A stretch of DNA of 64,000 bases from JAUIAI01 sp041396685 (lineage in GTDB: Bacteria > Pseudomonadota > Gammaproteobacteria > Burkholderiales > Burkholderiaceae_E): NCBI GenBank assembly GCA_041396685.1, contig JAWKYD010000004.1, forward strand, positions 310,001-374,000, in the 5' to 3' direction. Positions 53,484 to 62,070 of the stretch are shown in pieces; positions within the stretch are counted from its first letter, which is position 1, and each line of letters starts with the position of its first letter. The notes under the pieces are model-generated. The model saw nothing but the letters and a program-made list of their open reading frames with translations, made no database searches and was not told the DNA's origin. A program made the position numbers and the translations under genes.

Positions 53484-54956
53484 TCAGGCGAAACGCTCGG
53501 CCACCGCCCTGGGAAGGCTGATGGACTTGATCTCGACATAGGGCTCAAAGCCCTCGCGACCGCTTTCGCGGCCCAGGCCGGATTCCTTGACACCGCCAAA
53601 CGGCGAACGATAGCCACGCGGCGCGCCATTGACCTCCAGCGTCCCGGTCTGGATCCGATCGGCCACCGCGATCGCGTGCTCGATGTCCTGGGAGAAGACA
53701 GAGCCGCTCAGCCCGTAGGACGAGTTGTTGGCGATGGCGACCGCGTCGTCTTCGCTCTCATAAGCGATCACCGACAGCACGGGCCCGAAGATCTCTTCCT
53801 GCGCCAGGCGTGAATCCGGATGCACGTCGGTGAACAACGTCGGCTGCACGTACCAGCCCCGGCGCAAGCCGGCCGGCCTGCCCAGCCCGCCCAGGACGCG
53901 CGTCGCGCCCTCGGCCATGCCGACCTCGATATGGCGTTCCACGTTCTCCTGCTGCCGGCGGCTGACCATCGGGCCGATCTCCGTCTTTTCATCCAACGGA
54001 TCGCCCACCGGCATGGATCGCATCATCTGGGCTAGCCCCTCGACCACCTCGGCATGATGACGCTTGGAAACCAGCACGCGCGTCTTCAGCGTGCAGATCT
54101 GGCCGGAGTTGCGAAACGCCAGCAGTCGCATCGCCGAAACCGCGGCGCCGATGTCAGCGTCATCCAGGATGATGGCTGCCGATTTGCCGCCCAGCTCCAG
54201 CGTGATCGGGCGCAGCAGCGCGCCACACTTCGCCGCCAGATGACGCCCGGCCTGGGTGGATCCCGTGAAGGTCACCTTGTTCACACCCGGATGAACCGCG
54301 AGGTATTCCGCCTCCGTGCGGTCACAGGTGACGACGTTTACAACGCCGGCCGGGAAATCGGCCTGCTCGATGAACTCGGCCAGCAGCAGGCCGCTCAGTG
54401 GTGCCAGCGACGCCGGCTTCAAAACCACCGTGCAGCCCGAGATCAATGCCGGCGCCAACTTCTGGATCACGGTCATCATGGGCGCGTTCCAGGGCGTGAT
54501 CAGCGCCGCCACGCCCTTGGGCTGGCGGCGCACCAGCGAGCTTCCAGAGCTCGACTGGCGCAGCTCGCTCCACTTCACCTCGTCGAGACCGATCTCGCAA
54601 TTCTCGTCCATCATGACCAACGGCACGGTGGTCTGGATGGTGCGCGACTGCGTGATCGGGCTGCCCATTTCGGCAGTGATCACCTGGGCCATTTCCTCCT
54701 GGCGACGCGCGAAGACCTCGCGCAGCCTGCGCACGGCCGCCACCCTCTCGGATACGGGCAGTCGCGGCCAGGGGCCGCGGTCGAACGACGCACGGGCGGC
54801 CGCTACGGCCGCATCGATGTCGGCCGCGGTCGCCCGCGGGACTCGCGCCACACACTGCTCGGTCGCCGGTGAGACCACCTCTATCGTTGCGGACGAAGCG
54901 GCCGCTCGCCATGCACCGCCGATGAAGAACGCGTTTCGATCGTATTGACCGCTCAT
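53484..54956 (-). CDS. NAD(P)-dependent aldehyde dehydrogenase
   Basis: A 490-residue aldehyde dehydrogenase with full active site: Asn157 in TPWNAP, Glu254 in ITLELGGKSA and Cys288 in FRNSGQICTLKTR. The cofactor loop TFTGSTQAG is near 229. ATG at 54956 begins a standard N-terminus; the frame to 55238 crosses the divergent promoters. It is the first gene behind the sigma-54 element at 55005 and probably leads a transcript through the hydroxyacid dehydrogenase, permease and CMD genes. Confidence 0.92.
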   Translation of the reverse strand: MSGQYDRNAFFIGGAWRAAASSATIEVVSPATEQCVARVPRATAADIDAAVAAARASFDRGPWPRLPVSERVAAVRRLREVFARRQEEMAQVITAEMGSPITQSRTIQTTVPLVMMDENCEIGLDEVKWSELRQSSSGSSLVRRQPKGVAALITPWNAPMMTVIQKLAPALISGCTVVLKPASLAPLSGLLLAEFIEQADFPAGVVNVVTCDRTEAEYLAVHPGVNKVTFTGSTQAGRHLAAKCGALLRPITLELGGKSAAIILDDADIGAAVSAMRLLAFRNSGQICTLKTRVLVSKRHHAEVVEGLAQMMRSMPVGDPLDEKTEIGPMVSRRQQENVERHIEVGMAEGATRVLGGLGRPAGLRRGWYVQPTLFTDVHPDSRLAQEEIFGPVLSVIAYESEDDAVAIANNSSYGLSGSVFSQDIEHAIAVADRIQTGTLEVNGAPRGYRSPFGGVKESGLGRESGREGFEPYVEIKSISLPRAVAERFA

Positions 54957-55004
54957 GGTTCCGAACTCCGTTTCCGAATGCTGACAATCCCTTGCCGTGC
55001 AGCG

Positions 55005-55020
55005 CGCAATCGCCGTGCCA
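55005..55020 (-). promoter_or_regulatory. sigma-54 promoter for aldehyde dehydrogenase operon
   Basis: Minus strand TGGCACG-GCGA-TTGCG, a very strong match, 48 bases upstream of the aldehyde dehydrogenase start. The same 16-mer with a single change occurs in opposite orientation at 55065. Confidence 0.82.
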
Positions 55021-55064
55021 AAGTCCGTGAAAGTCGCGCCCCAGGCGGCCCGCCTTGCCTGGTT

Positions 55065-55080
55065 TGGCATGGCGATTGCG
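55065..55080 (+). promoter_or_regulatory. sigma-54 promoter for acyl-CoA synthetase operon
   Basis: Plus strand TGGCATG-GCGA-TTGCG. It mirrors the element at 55005, differing only at one base of the -24 block. It lies about 163 bases upstream of the synthetase start, the longest leader among the sigma-54 promoters here. Confidence 0.8.
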
Positions 55081-55243
55081 TTCCAACCCGGTAAGGCGGC
55101 GCCAACGGAGACACCGATGAATTCGGGCCCATCGAATGATTCACCGTCCCCGAAAAGCGCCCGGAACCCATCTGCAAGCCGCGATAGGCGGCGAGGCCGG
55201 CGACCGACACGATTTGTCGCTGTGCCAACAACGAGCATCAGGA

Positions 55244-57370
55244 ATGAACCGTCAGATCATGGCTCACAGAGACGACGTCGCCCCGCTGGACAAGATTTTT
55301 CGTGCGCAAAGCGTCGCGATCATCGGCGCCTCGCCGAAACCGGGAGCGCGCAATCGCATCGTCAAGATTCTGATCAAGCACGGCTTCGAAGGCCGGATCT
55401 ATCCGGTTTCGGCCAGCGCCAGCGAGGTCGAGGGGCACAAGGCCTACAAGCGCCTGGCCGACGTCCCCGAGGTTCCCGACGTCGTCCTGATCATCACGCC
55501 CGCGGCCACTGTCCCCGGCCTGATCGAAGAGTGCGGCGAAAAGGGCGTCAGCTGCGCCATCGTCTATAGCGCGGGTTTCGAGGAGATCGAGTCCGGCAAG
55601 GAACTCGCCCGCCAGCTGAAAGAGACCGCGCGCAAGTACAAGGTGAACGTGCTCGGACCGAATGGCCAGGGGGTCTGGTCGATCAGGGCCAAGACGGTCC
55701 TGAACTTCGGCGCGGCGGCCTTCGAGCTCGACACCCTGCGCCATGCGCCAATCGCGGTGATCAGCCAGAGTGGCGCACTGTCCGGCGCCATCGGCGCGCA
55801 TCTGCAGCGCACGGGTCTGGGCTGCTCGTACATCGTCAGCGTCGGCAACGAGACCTGCATGGACGCACTGGATGCGCTGTCCTGGGTTATCGAGCAGGAT
55901 GACGTCCGGGTCGTGCTGCTCTATCTGGAGGGACTCGACAATGCGCACCGCCTGCTGCCGATCGCCGAACGCGCACGCCGCCGCGGTGTGCAGATCGTGA
56001 CGCTGAAAGCCGGCCGCTCGGCCTTTGGACAGGAAGCGACTGCCTCGCACACCGGCAAGATCGCATCGCCGCACGCGATCTACCGGGATGTTCTGGAACA
56101 GGCCGGTGTGATCATGGTCGAAAGCCTCAGCGAAGCGATCGCCGCGTCCGAGGCCTTGTCATTCATGCCGGACCCGCGGATTTCGAGCGACCCGCTTTCG
56201 GGGATCGCGGTAGTCAGCTCCTCAGGTGGCGCCGGCGCGCTCCTCGCCGATCACAGCGACGCCTTCGGCCTGCCGATGTCGACGTTCAGCGACGCGGCTG
56301 CGGCGAAGCTCGAGAACATCCTGCCGGAATTCGCGCGCAAAGCGAATCCGGTCGATCTCACCGGTCAGATCCGCCAGTACCCCAACCTGTTCCGAGACAC
56401 CCTGGCCGTGCTCGGCGCCGATCCGCGCACCGAAGCGATCGTGATCCAGTTCGCCTCCAGCGGCATGCGCGATCTGCTCGACAATCGCGACGCGTTCAAG
56501 GACGCCGCGCGCGACACGGGTGCGCCGATCGTGATCACCTTTGCCATGGAGAAGGTGGAGCCGGCGATCAAGCAAGAGTTCATGGATGCCGGCATTCTGA
56601 TTTCGGAAGACCCTCTGAATACGATGCGCGCGCTGCGCTGGCTTTATGACCGCCAGCGCTACCGGGAGCTGACCGTCGCGGACACGGATCGGGTCGCGCC
56701 CCGGCGCGCGGTGCCGGCCGATTGGGACGAGATGATGGCCTTCCTGCAGGACAGCGCGATCACGCCTGCGAAATGGTGCCTGATCATGCCCGGCACGTCG
56801 GCCTCGATCGCCTGCGCCGACCTGAACTTTCCCGTGGTGGTCAAGGTCTTGCCCGACGCGGCCGAACACAAGACCGAACTCGGCCTGGTCAGGCTGCGCG
56901 TGCCGACACCCGAGGCGGTCGATGCCCACGTGGCCGACCTGCGCAGGATATTGGCGAACCCCGATCTCCCGGTGCTCGTACAGGAAATGGTCACCGATGG
57001 CGTCGAGGTCGTGCTCTCGTGCCTGGGCAACACCGACTTCGGTCCGGTGCTTTCCATCGGATCGGGCGGCGTGGCCATCGAGCTCTATCGTGACGTGACC
57101 TATCTGGCGCTGCCGGTCACGCCGGATCAGGTGGAGCGCGCCTTGCGACGGCTGAAGCTCTGGACCGTGCTGCAGGGCTTTCGTGGCGCCCCCAGGGCGG
57201 ACATCCCGGCCCTGGTCCGGGCGGCGGTGGCATTCGGAGACACGATCCTGCGCACCCCGGACCTCGCCGAAGCCGAAGTCAACCCGGTGCTGGTGCGACC
57301 CGAAGGCCATGGCGTGGTTGCCGTCGACTTTCTGAGCAAGGCACGCGAGGAATGCGCGAACGCGGCATGA
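55244..57370 (+). CDS. ADP-forming acyl-CoA synthetase (acetate-CoA ligase family, fused alpha-beta)
   Basis: A 708-residue NDP-forming acyl-CoA synthetase. The N-terminal CoA-binding domain starts SVAIIGASPKPGARN near residue 25; the succinyl-CoA-ligase-like domain carries ISQSGALSGAIG near 170; the phosphohistidine is in ASHTGKIASPHAIY near 270; and an ATP-grasp domain follows from about 500 (NFPVVVKVLPDAAEHKTELG). It activates a carboxylic acid with ATP, giving ADP, cheaper than the AMP-forming ligase at 38813. ATG at 55244 or 55259 is possible. It is the first gene of a two-gene unit with an MFS permease. Confidence 0.9.
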   Translation: MNRQIMAHRDDVAPLDKIFRAQSVAIIGASPKPGARNRIVKILIKHGFEGRIYPVSASASEVEGHKAYKRLADVPEVPDVVLIITPAATVPGLIEECGEKGVSCAIVYSAGFEEIESGKELARQLKETARKYKVNVLGPNGQGVWSIRAKTVLNFGAAAFELDTLRHAPIAVISQSGALSGAIGAHLQRTGLGCSYIVSVGNETCMDALDALSWVIEQDDVRVVLLYLEGLDNAHRLLPIAERARRRGVQIVTLKAGRSAFGQEATASHTGKIASPHAIYRDVLEQAGVIMVESLSEAIAASEALSFMPDPRISSDPLSGIAVVSSSGGAGALLADHSDAFGLPMSTFSDAAAAKLENILPEFARKANPVDLTGQIRQYPNLFRDTLAVLGADPRTEAIVIQFASSGMRDLLDNRDAFKDAARDTGAPIVITFAMEKVEPAIKQEFMDAGILISEDPLNTMRALRWLYDRQRYRELTVADTDRVAPRRAVPADWDEMMAFLQDSAITPAKWCLIMPGTSASIACADLNFPVVVKVLPDAAEHKTELGLVRLRVPTPEAVDAHVADLRRILANPDLPVLVQEMVTDGVEVVLSCLGNTDFGPVLSIGSGGVAIELYRDVTYLALPVTPDQVERALRRLKLWTVLQGFRGAPRADIPALVRAAVAFGDTILRTPDLAEAEVNPVLVRPEGHGVVAVDFLSKAREECANAA

Positions 57371-57398
57371 TTCGTAATCGCTGACGACTGTCGCCCTC

Positions 57399-58595
57399 TT
57401 GGCCAGCCTTTCCAAAGAGCGCCCGGCCGCTGCGCTCGGCTACACGATGGCCGCGCAGGCTGCGATCTCGGTCGCGCAGACCATGCCTGCCGTCCTGGCG
57501 CCCGCCATCGCGCCGGCGCTCGGCATGGCGACGCATCGGCTCGGGCTCTTCATGGGCATCGTCTACGCGTGCGGGATGATCTCGGGCCTGGGGGGCAGCG
57601 GCACCATCGCGCGGCACGGTGCGCTGCGGGTCACGCAGCTGGCGCTCCTGACCATGGCGGCGGGGCTCTTGCTGCTCGCGAGCGGGTCGCTGGTTGGCGC
57701 GATCGCGGCCGCACTCGCGATCGGCACGGCCTACGGACTCATCAACCCCGCGGCGTCGGCCGTTCTCGGCGTGCACGTGCCGCCGAACCGGCGCGGCTTG
57801 TTCTTCTCGCTCAAGCAGACCGGTGTGCCCATCGGCATCGCCATCGCGGGCCTGCTCGGACCATGGCTTTACGGCCGGTTCGGGTGGCCGGGCGCGCTGG
57901 GCGGCATCGCGATGCTATGCGGTTTGATCGCGCTCGCATTGCAACCAGGCGTCGCGGCCTTCGACGTGCGCGTGCCGACGCCGACCGTGCGGACTGCCTG
58001 GTACTTCCCGCTACGCACCGTCCTCGGCGATGCGGCGTTGAGTCGGCTCGGCATCGTCTCGCTGGTCTACGGCGCGACCCAGGTCGGCCTGGTGTCGTTC
58101 ATGGTGTCCTATCTCGCCGCCACCCATCACTATCCGCTCGCGCTCGCGGCCGGCGTACTGTCGGCCGCGCAGGTCGCGAGTGTGATCGGGCGTCCGTTCT
58201 GGGGCTGGGTCGCCGATCGCTACGTCGCACCGGCGACGCTGTTGGGCCTGCTGGGGATCGCGTCGGCCGTCACCATCGGCGCCTTCGCGCTGATGCCGAC
58301 CAGCCCGCCCTATCCGCTCGCGCTGTGCCTGGCGATCGCCTGCGCGGCGACGGCGATCGCGTGGAACGGCGTGTTCTTCGCCGAACTCGCACATCGCGTG
58401 CCGGTGCCACAGCTCGGCGCGGTCACGGGCGGCATTCAGTTCCTGACCTTCCTGGGCGGCATGAGCGGCCCGCTGCTGGTCGGCACGATCGTCGGCGAAG
58501 CAGGACGCTATCGTGTGGCGCTGTCGACGACTGCCGCGCTGACGGCACTCGCTGCCCTGGCAATGTTGCTCGACCGGTCGAAGCGCAGGGCCTGA
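57399..58595 (+). CDS. MFS transporter
   Basis: A 398-residue protein with about twelve hydrophobic helices. The central region has the MFS-type NRRGLFFSLKQTGVPIG segment after helix 4 and a long loop near residue 195. The frame opens with TTG at 57399; no strong binding site is visible and ATG at 57447 is an alternative. It follows the acyl-CoA synthetase gene by 28 bases, suggesting that it imports the acid activated by that enzyme. No family-specific ligand motif is seen. Confidence 0.87.
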   Translation: MASLSKERPAAALGYTMAAQAAISVAQTMPAVLAPAIAPALGMATHRLGLFMGIVYACGMISGLGGSGTIARHGALRVTQLALLTMAAGLLLLASGSLVGAIAAALAIGTAYGLINPAASAVLGVHVPPNRRGLFFSLKQTGVPIGIAIAGLLGPWLYGRFGWPGALGGIAMLCGLIALALQPGVAAFDVRVPTPTVRTAWYFPLRTVLGDAALSRLGIVSLVYGATQVGLVSFMVSYLAATHHYPLALAAGVLSAAQVASVIGRPFWGWVADRYVAPATLLGLLGIASAVTIGAFALMPTSPPYPLALCLAIACAATAIAWNGVFFAELAHRVPVPQLGAVTGGIQFLTFLGGMSGPLLVGTIVGEAGRYRVALSTTAALTALAALAMLLDRSKRRA

Positions 58596-58820
58596 GAAAA
58601 CGCCGGTTCGCGGACCGCCCGGGCAAAGGCCGTCAGAGCCGAAAAGACGTCGCGGACGCTGCGTGTCGACGCCTGGCCCGCAACCCGCCCCGTTCGTTGC
58701 GCCCGTTGGCGAACCGCCAGCAAGTCGCGAGTGTCGAGGGTCCTATGCTAGTGTCGTGTCGTTCGGATTCGTGCCAATTGCCGGCCTGACACATCAACTT
58801 GATAGCGAGGTCACCTAGAT

Positions 58821-59420
58821 TTGCAAACCTTTAAGAAGGAAGGCAACGGACCGACGCCCGGAGACCCGGTCGGCAGCCCGCGCGCCAACGCCACCACGTC
58901 GGCCATCGTTCGTCATTGGCAGCAAGCCGGCGCCGACGACCGGTTGGCGCATCTCATCCGTGACGCAGCGCGCGGCATGACTCGCTGCCTGCAGTGGCGG
59001 TTGGCCGAGCATGGCGTGAGCTTTGGCCATTGGATGTTCTTGCGCATCCTGTGGGAGGGCGACGGCTTGAGCCAGCGAGCACTCAGCGAGCAAGCTGGCC
59101 TGATGGAAAGCACCACGCACAGTGCTTTGGTGCGCATGGAACAGGCAGGCTACATCGAGCGTCGGGGCTTGCCCGGCAACCGCCGTCGAATCCATGTCTT
59201 CTTGACCAACAGCGGCCGAGCACTCGAGAAAAAGCTGGTGCCGCTTGCAGAAGAGGTGAATGCCGAGGCCCTCGGCGGAACATCCGCCCAGGACATTGCA
59301 ACGACCCGACGTACGCTACTGAGCATCGTGATTCGACTGGCAGAGGACGAGCAGCGTGCGCTTGCCGCCGGTCGGTCGATTCCAGCGAATCGCGCGCTGG
59401 GCAACCAACCGGAAAGCTGA
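58821..59420 (+). CDS. MarR-family transcriptional regulator
   Basis: A 199-residue MarR-type winged-helix repressor. The recognition helix region reads LSQRALSEQAGLMESTTHSALVRME near 90, followed by the wing (RRGLPGNRRRIHVFLT). An N-terminal extension of about 35 residues is longer than usual. The start is TTG at 58821 with GAGGT about 10 bases upstream. It is directly upstream of the oxygenase-reductase gene. Two related palindromes, ACTTAG-N4-CTAA, overlap the promoters of that gene and of the Rieske oxygenase gene, and are the likely operators. Confidence 0.88.
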   Translation: MQTFKKEGNGPTPGDPVGSPRANATTSAIVRHWQQAGADDRLAHLIRDAARGMTRCLQWRLAEHGVSFGHWMFLRILWEGDGLSQRALSEQAGLMESTTHSALVRMEQAGYIERRGLPGNRRRIHVFLTNSGRALEKKLVPLAEEVNAEALGGTSAQDIATTRRTLLSIVIRLAEDEQRALAAGRSIPANRALGNQPES

Positions 59421-59455
59421 GCCGAAACGGGTCGCAGTCCCGTGCGTCTTGCCGG

Positions 59456-59479
59456 CATACCCCGCACCATACCCCGCAC
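59456..59479 (+). repeat. two tandem copies of a 12-base unit
   Basis: CATACCCCGCAC occurs twice in perfect tandem, ending immediately before the -35 box at 59480. The 12-base period is close to one helical turn, so it could be a tandem protein-binding site or simply slippage. The unit is not repeated near the oxygenase promoter. Confidence 0.6.
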
Positions 59480-59508
59480 TTGACCAGAAATACTTAGTCG
59501 TCTAAACA
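59480..59508 (+). promoter_or_regulatory. sigma-70 type promoter of the oxygenase reductase gene
   Basis: TTGACC (59480-59485) and TAAACA (59503-59508) with a 17-base spacer. The -35 matches 5 of 6 positions; the -10 is weaker. The putative MarR operator lies between the two boxes. Confidence 0.5.
59492..59507. promoter_or_regulatory. putative MarR operator at the reductase promoter
   Basis: ACTTAGTCGTCTAAAC, an imperfect inverted repeat (TTAG-N4-CTAA core) lying inside the promoter spacer. Its left half and spacing match the operator at 61809. It starts about 70 bases downstream of the MarR stop. Confidence 0.6.
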
Positions 59509-59549
59509 TGTGACCCGGGCAAGCTTCGACTGGGTTTGGGTTACGAGCC

Positions 59550-60521
59550 ATGAACGACACACACAGCATGTTCGGCGTCGACAGCGTCGAGTTGAAAGTC
59601 AGGGTTTCCAATCGGCGTGCGCTGACGTCGGACGTCGTCGAGTTTTGTCTCGAGGCCCTCGACGGAAGCGCACTTCCTGGGTTTTCGCCCGGTGCGCACA
59701 TCGCGGTGCAAACCCCGTCGGGCGCAGTGCGACAGTACTCGTTGATCGGAACCGGCGCGCCATCCGATGAATACCGGATCGCAATCAAACGCGAGCCCGA
59801 TTCGCGTGGTGGTTCATCCTCGATGATCGAGGACGCGCAGATCGGCGCCGGGCTGACTGTCTCCGAACCAAAGAACGACTTCGTGCTGGAGGAACACGAC
59901 AAGTATCTGTTCATTGCAGCCGGCATCGGAATCACGCCGATCTACACCATGGCCCAGCGCGCGCAGACGCATGGTGCGCAGTTTCGCATCATCTATCTTG
60001 CCCGCACAGCTGAGAGCGCTCCCTATCTGAACGAGCTGACCGAACAATTCGGTGAACACCTCGTCGCTCATTTCACCATGGGCAACTCAGCCGACCGCTA
60101 CGATTTCTGGGATGACTTCGCGAGCCCGTCCGAAGAACTTGTCTATTGTTGCGGCCCCAAGGCCCTGATCGAGCAAATCAAGGATGTTTCCGGTCACTGG
60201 CCGGAAGGGTCGGTGCGATTCGAGGATTTCAAGCCAGTCGAGGCCGTTCGAGCCGATGACAGGCCGTTCGAGGTCGAGCTGCGGAAATCGGGCAAGACCT
60301 TCACGGTCCCTGCAGACCGGTCGATCATCGAAGCAATGCGGGCGAACGGCGTTGCAACCACCAGTTCCTGCGAAAGTGGCACCTGCGGGACCTGCAAAGT
60401 CGGGCTCGTTTCAGGGGAGGTCGATCATCGCGATCTGGTGCTCAGCGATGCGGACAAGGCCAGCCATATCATGATCTGTGTTTCGCGGGCGGCCAGCGGC
60501 GGCCTTGTGCTCGACCTCTGA
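59550..60521 (+). CDS. PDR/VanB-family ring-hydroxylating oxygenase reductase
   Basis: A 323-residue reductase with FMN domain, NAD domain and C-terminal plant-type ferredoxin. The flavin segment is RQYSLIGTG near 62; the NAD site has FIAAGIGITPIYTM near 128 and YCCGPKALIEQ near 200; the 2Fe-2S ligands are Cys274, Cys279, Cys282 and Cys310. This layout is that of phthalate dioxygenase reductase and VanB, which feed electrons from NADH to a Rieske oxygenase. The partner oxygenase is the convergent gene only 2 bases away. ATG at 59550. Confidence 0.93.
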   Translation: MNDTHSMFGVDSVELKVRVSNRRALTSDVVEFCLEALDGSALPGFSPGAHIAVQTPSGAVRQYSLIGTGAPSDEYRIAIKREPDSRGGSSSMIEDAQIGAGLTVSEPKNDFVLEEHDKYLFIAAGIGITPIYTMAQRAQTHGAQFRIIYLARTAESAPYLNELTEQFGEHLVAHFTMGNSADRYDFWDDFASPSEELVYCCGPKALIEQIKDVSGHWPEGSVRFEDFKPVEAVRADDRPFEVELRKSGKTFTVPADRSIIEAMRANGVATTSSCESGTCGTCKVGLVSGEVDHRDLVLSDADKASHIMICVSRAASGGLVLDL

Positions 60522-60523
60522 AC

Positions 60524-61792
60524 CTAGACACGCGGTGTGCTTTCAGTGACCTGGCGCCAGTCGACGCTCTTGGGAAACACTCCTTCGCGCGAACCAATGC
60601 TTGCCTGCCGCACGCGATCGGCTCCTGTGCCGATGGCGGGCCGCCCTTCTTGAACCGCCTTGGCGGCGTCGACCATGGTGCGGCGGAACTCGACGATCGC
60701 GACATCCGACGCGCCAAGTATGTCGTTAGTACGATTGACGATCGGGCCCATGCTGACCCACATCGCGATGTCCTGATGAGGAATTCCGTCGATGCCCGTG
60801 AAATCGCCCAGTTCCATCTTCTTGCGGTCCTGCCCGAATCGGTTCGCCGTATTGCGGAAGGAAACCCAGTGCTCGTCGAGATGGATACCCGGCTGCGCGC
60901 CGAGAAACTTGCGCCATGTCTCGGTATCGGGAGCGCCAGGGCCCCACGACATGAAGTGGAACCAGCTGTTCTCGTCGTCGATGGGAACGATCAACGCCGC
61001 AACGTTGTACGACGAATTCGGCGGGATGCAGGCGTAGTAAGGCGCGACGTATTCGGTCTTGCGAATGTACTGGTTCTCTGCGGCGTTCTTGGTCGGCCGA
61101 CGAATGGCCGCATAGTGGAAGCCATAGCTGGTGCGTTCGGCTTCGAGCTTCGGTGCCTTGTCGGTCGAAGGACGATACCAACCTTTGGTGTCGGCAGCAG
61201 CGCGGTCGACACGAGCGGGAACCATGTCCGACGAATGCAGATTCGACGAGTGGGCACTGTCGATCTGCCCTTCTAGGATCTGCGCCCAGTTGCAGTTGAG
61301 GCGAATCTTCGCGATCGCGACGTACGTGTCTTCGGTGGGCGCGAATGCCGGCGGATCAAACTCCGGGATCGTGGTCTTGTCGCCCAACCATGCCCAGAGG
61401 TAGCCACCCCATTCCTTGAGCGGATAGCTTGGCTGCTTCACCTTCTGCATCAGTGGGCTGCCCTCGGGTTCCGAAGGCATCGAGGTCGCATTGCCTTCGG
61501 TATCGAATGCCCAGCCGTGGTAGAGACAGCGCAGACCGCGTTCCTCATTGCGTGCATATATCAGCGACGCGAAACGGTGGGGGCAGAGCTCATCCAGCAT
61601 TCCAACGCTGCCGTCGGGCGCGCGGAAGGCGACGTAACGCGAGCCCAACACCTCGACGAGGACCGGAGCCCCACCGGGATTCCTGACTTCTTCGAGCAGG
61701 CAGACAGGCGTCCAGTGCTGACGCATCAGCTTCCCCATCGGCGCATCGCCTTGCACGCGCGTCAGGAGATCATTTTCCGCAGGTGTGAGCAT
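60524..61792 (-). CDS. Rieske ring-hydroxylating oxygenase alpha subunit (phthalate dioxygenase-like)
   Basis: A 422-residue oxygenase. The Rieske cluster ligands are Cys70-x-His72 (CPHRF) and Cys89-x2-His92 (CLYHGW). The mononuclear iron site follows in NWAQILEGQIDSAHSSNLH, with Asp178 bridging and His181 and His186 as ligands. Length, the single-subunit type and the PDR-type reductase next door place it with phthalate 4,5-dioxygenase-like or O-demethylating oxygenases. ATG at 61792 has GGAG 6 bases upstream; the frame opens earlier at a TTG. Its promoter is overlapped by a MarR-type palindrome. Substrate unknown; an aromatic acid or ether is likely. Confidence 0.92.
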   Translation of the reverse strand: MLTPAENDLLTRVQGDAPMGKLMRQHWTPVCLLEEVRNPGGAPVLVEVLGSRYVAFRAPDGSVGMLDELCPHRFASLIYARNEERGLRCLYHGWAFDTEGNATSMPSEPEGSPLMQKVKQPSYPLKEWGGYLWAWLGDKTTIPEFDPPAFAPTEDTYVAIAKIRLNCNWAQILEGQIDSAHSSNLHSSDMVPARVDRAAADTKGWYRPSTDKAPKLEAERTSYGFHYAAIRRPTKNAAENQYIRKTEYVAPYYACIPPNSSYNVAALIVPIDDENSWFHFMSWGPGAPDTETWRKFLGAQPGIHLDEHWVSFRNTANRFGQDRKKMELGDFTGIDGIPHQDIAMWVSMGPIVNRTNDILGASDVAIVEFRRTMVDAAKAVQEGRPAIGTGADRVRQASIGSREGVFPKSVDWRQVTESTPRV

Positions 61793-61808
61793 CCAAGTCT
61801 CCAACTAT

Positions 61809-61824
61809 ACTTAGAGAACTAAGT
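61809..61824. promoter_or_regulatory. putative MarR operator at the Rieske oxygenase promoter
   Basis: ACTTAG-AGAA-CTAAGT, a perfect 6-base inverted repeat with a 4-base spacer. It overlaps the -10 box and the expected start point of the oxygenase promoter, the position of a classical repressor site. It shares its left half and spacing with the site at 59492. Confidence 0.7.
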
Positions 61825-61851
61825 TATAGCGGGATTTCGAACGCCTGTCCA
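61823..61851 (-). promoter_or_regulatory. sigma-70 type promoter of the Rieske oxygenase gene
   Basis: Minus strand TGGACA (61846-61851) and TATAAC (61823-61828) with a 17-base spacer, each 5 of 6 to consensus. It is the best sigma-70 promoter I can see in the window and lies about 30 bases upstream of the ATG. Confidence 0.7.
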
Positions 61852-62070
61852 GCGTCGAAGGCACGCCACCGCACCGAATCTTGCGGGCAAGTGCTTCGCG
61901 GGCTGGTCCGGCATGCGGGATGGGCCCTGGGCAGGTCCGTTCGTCCGGTCGCCTCGCGCAACCGACCAGAAGCCCCCGGTTTCAACGGGAACGGCCCGTC
62001 TGCGGAAACGGCCGACGTCGACCAGACATTTGACCGGATCAGTGACGCCGGACCGACCGCGAGCTTCGAG

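Noticed and set aside
58766..58790. TTGGCACG on the minus strand before the MarR gene
   Set aside because: No GC at the -12 position, and it points away from the MarR gene.
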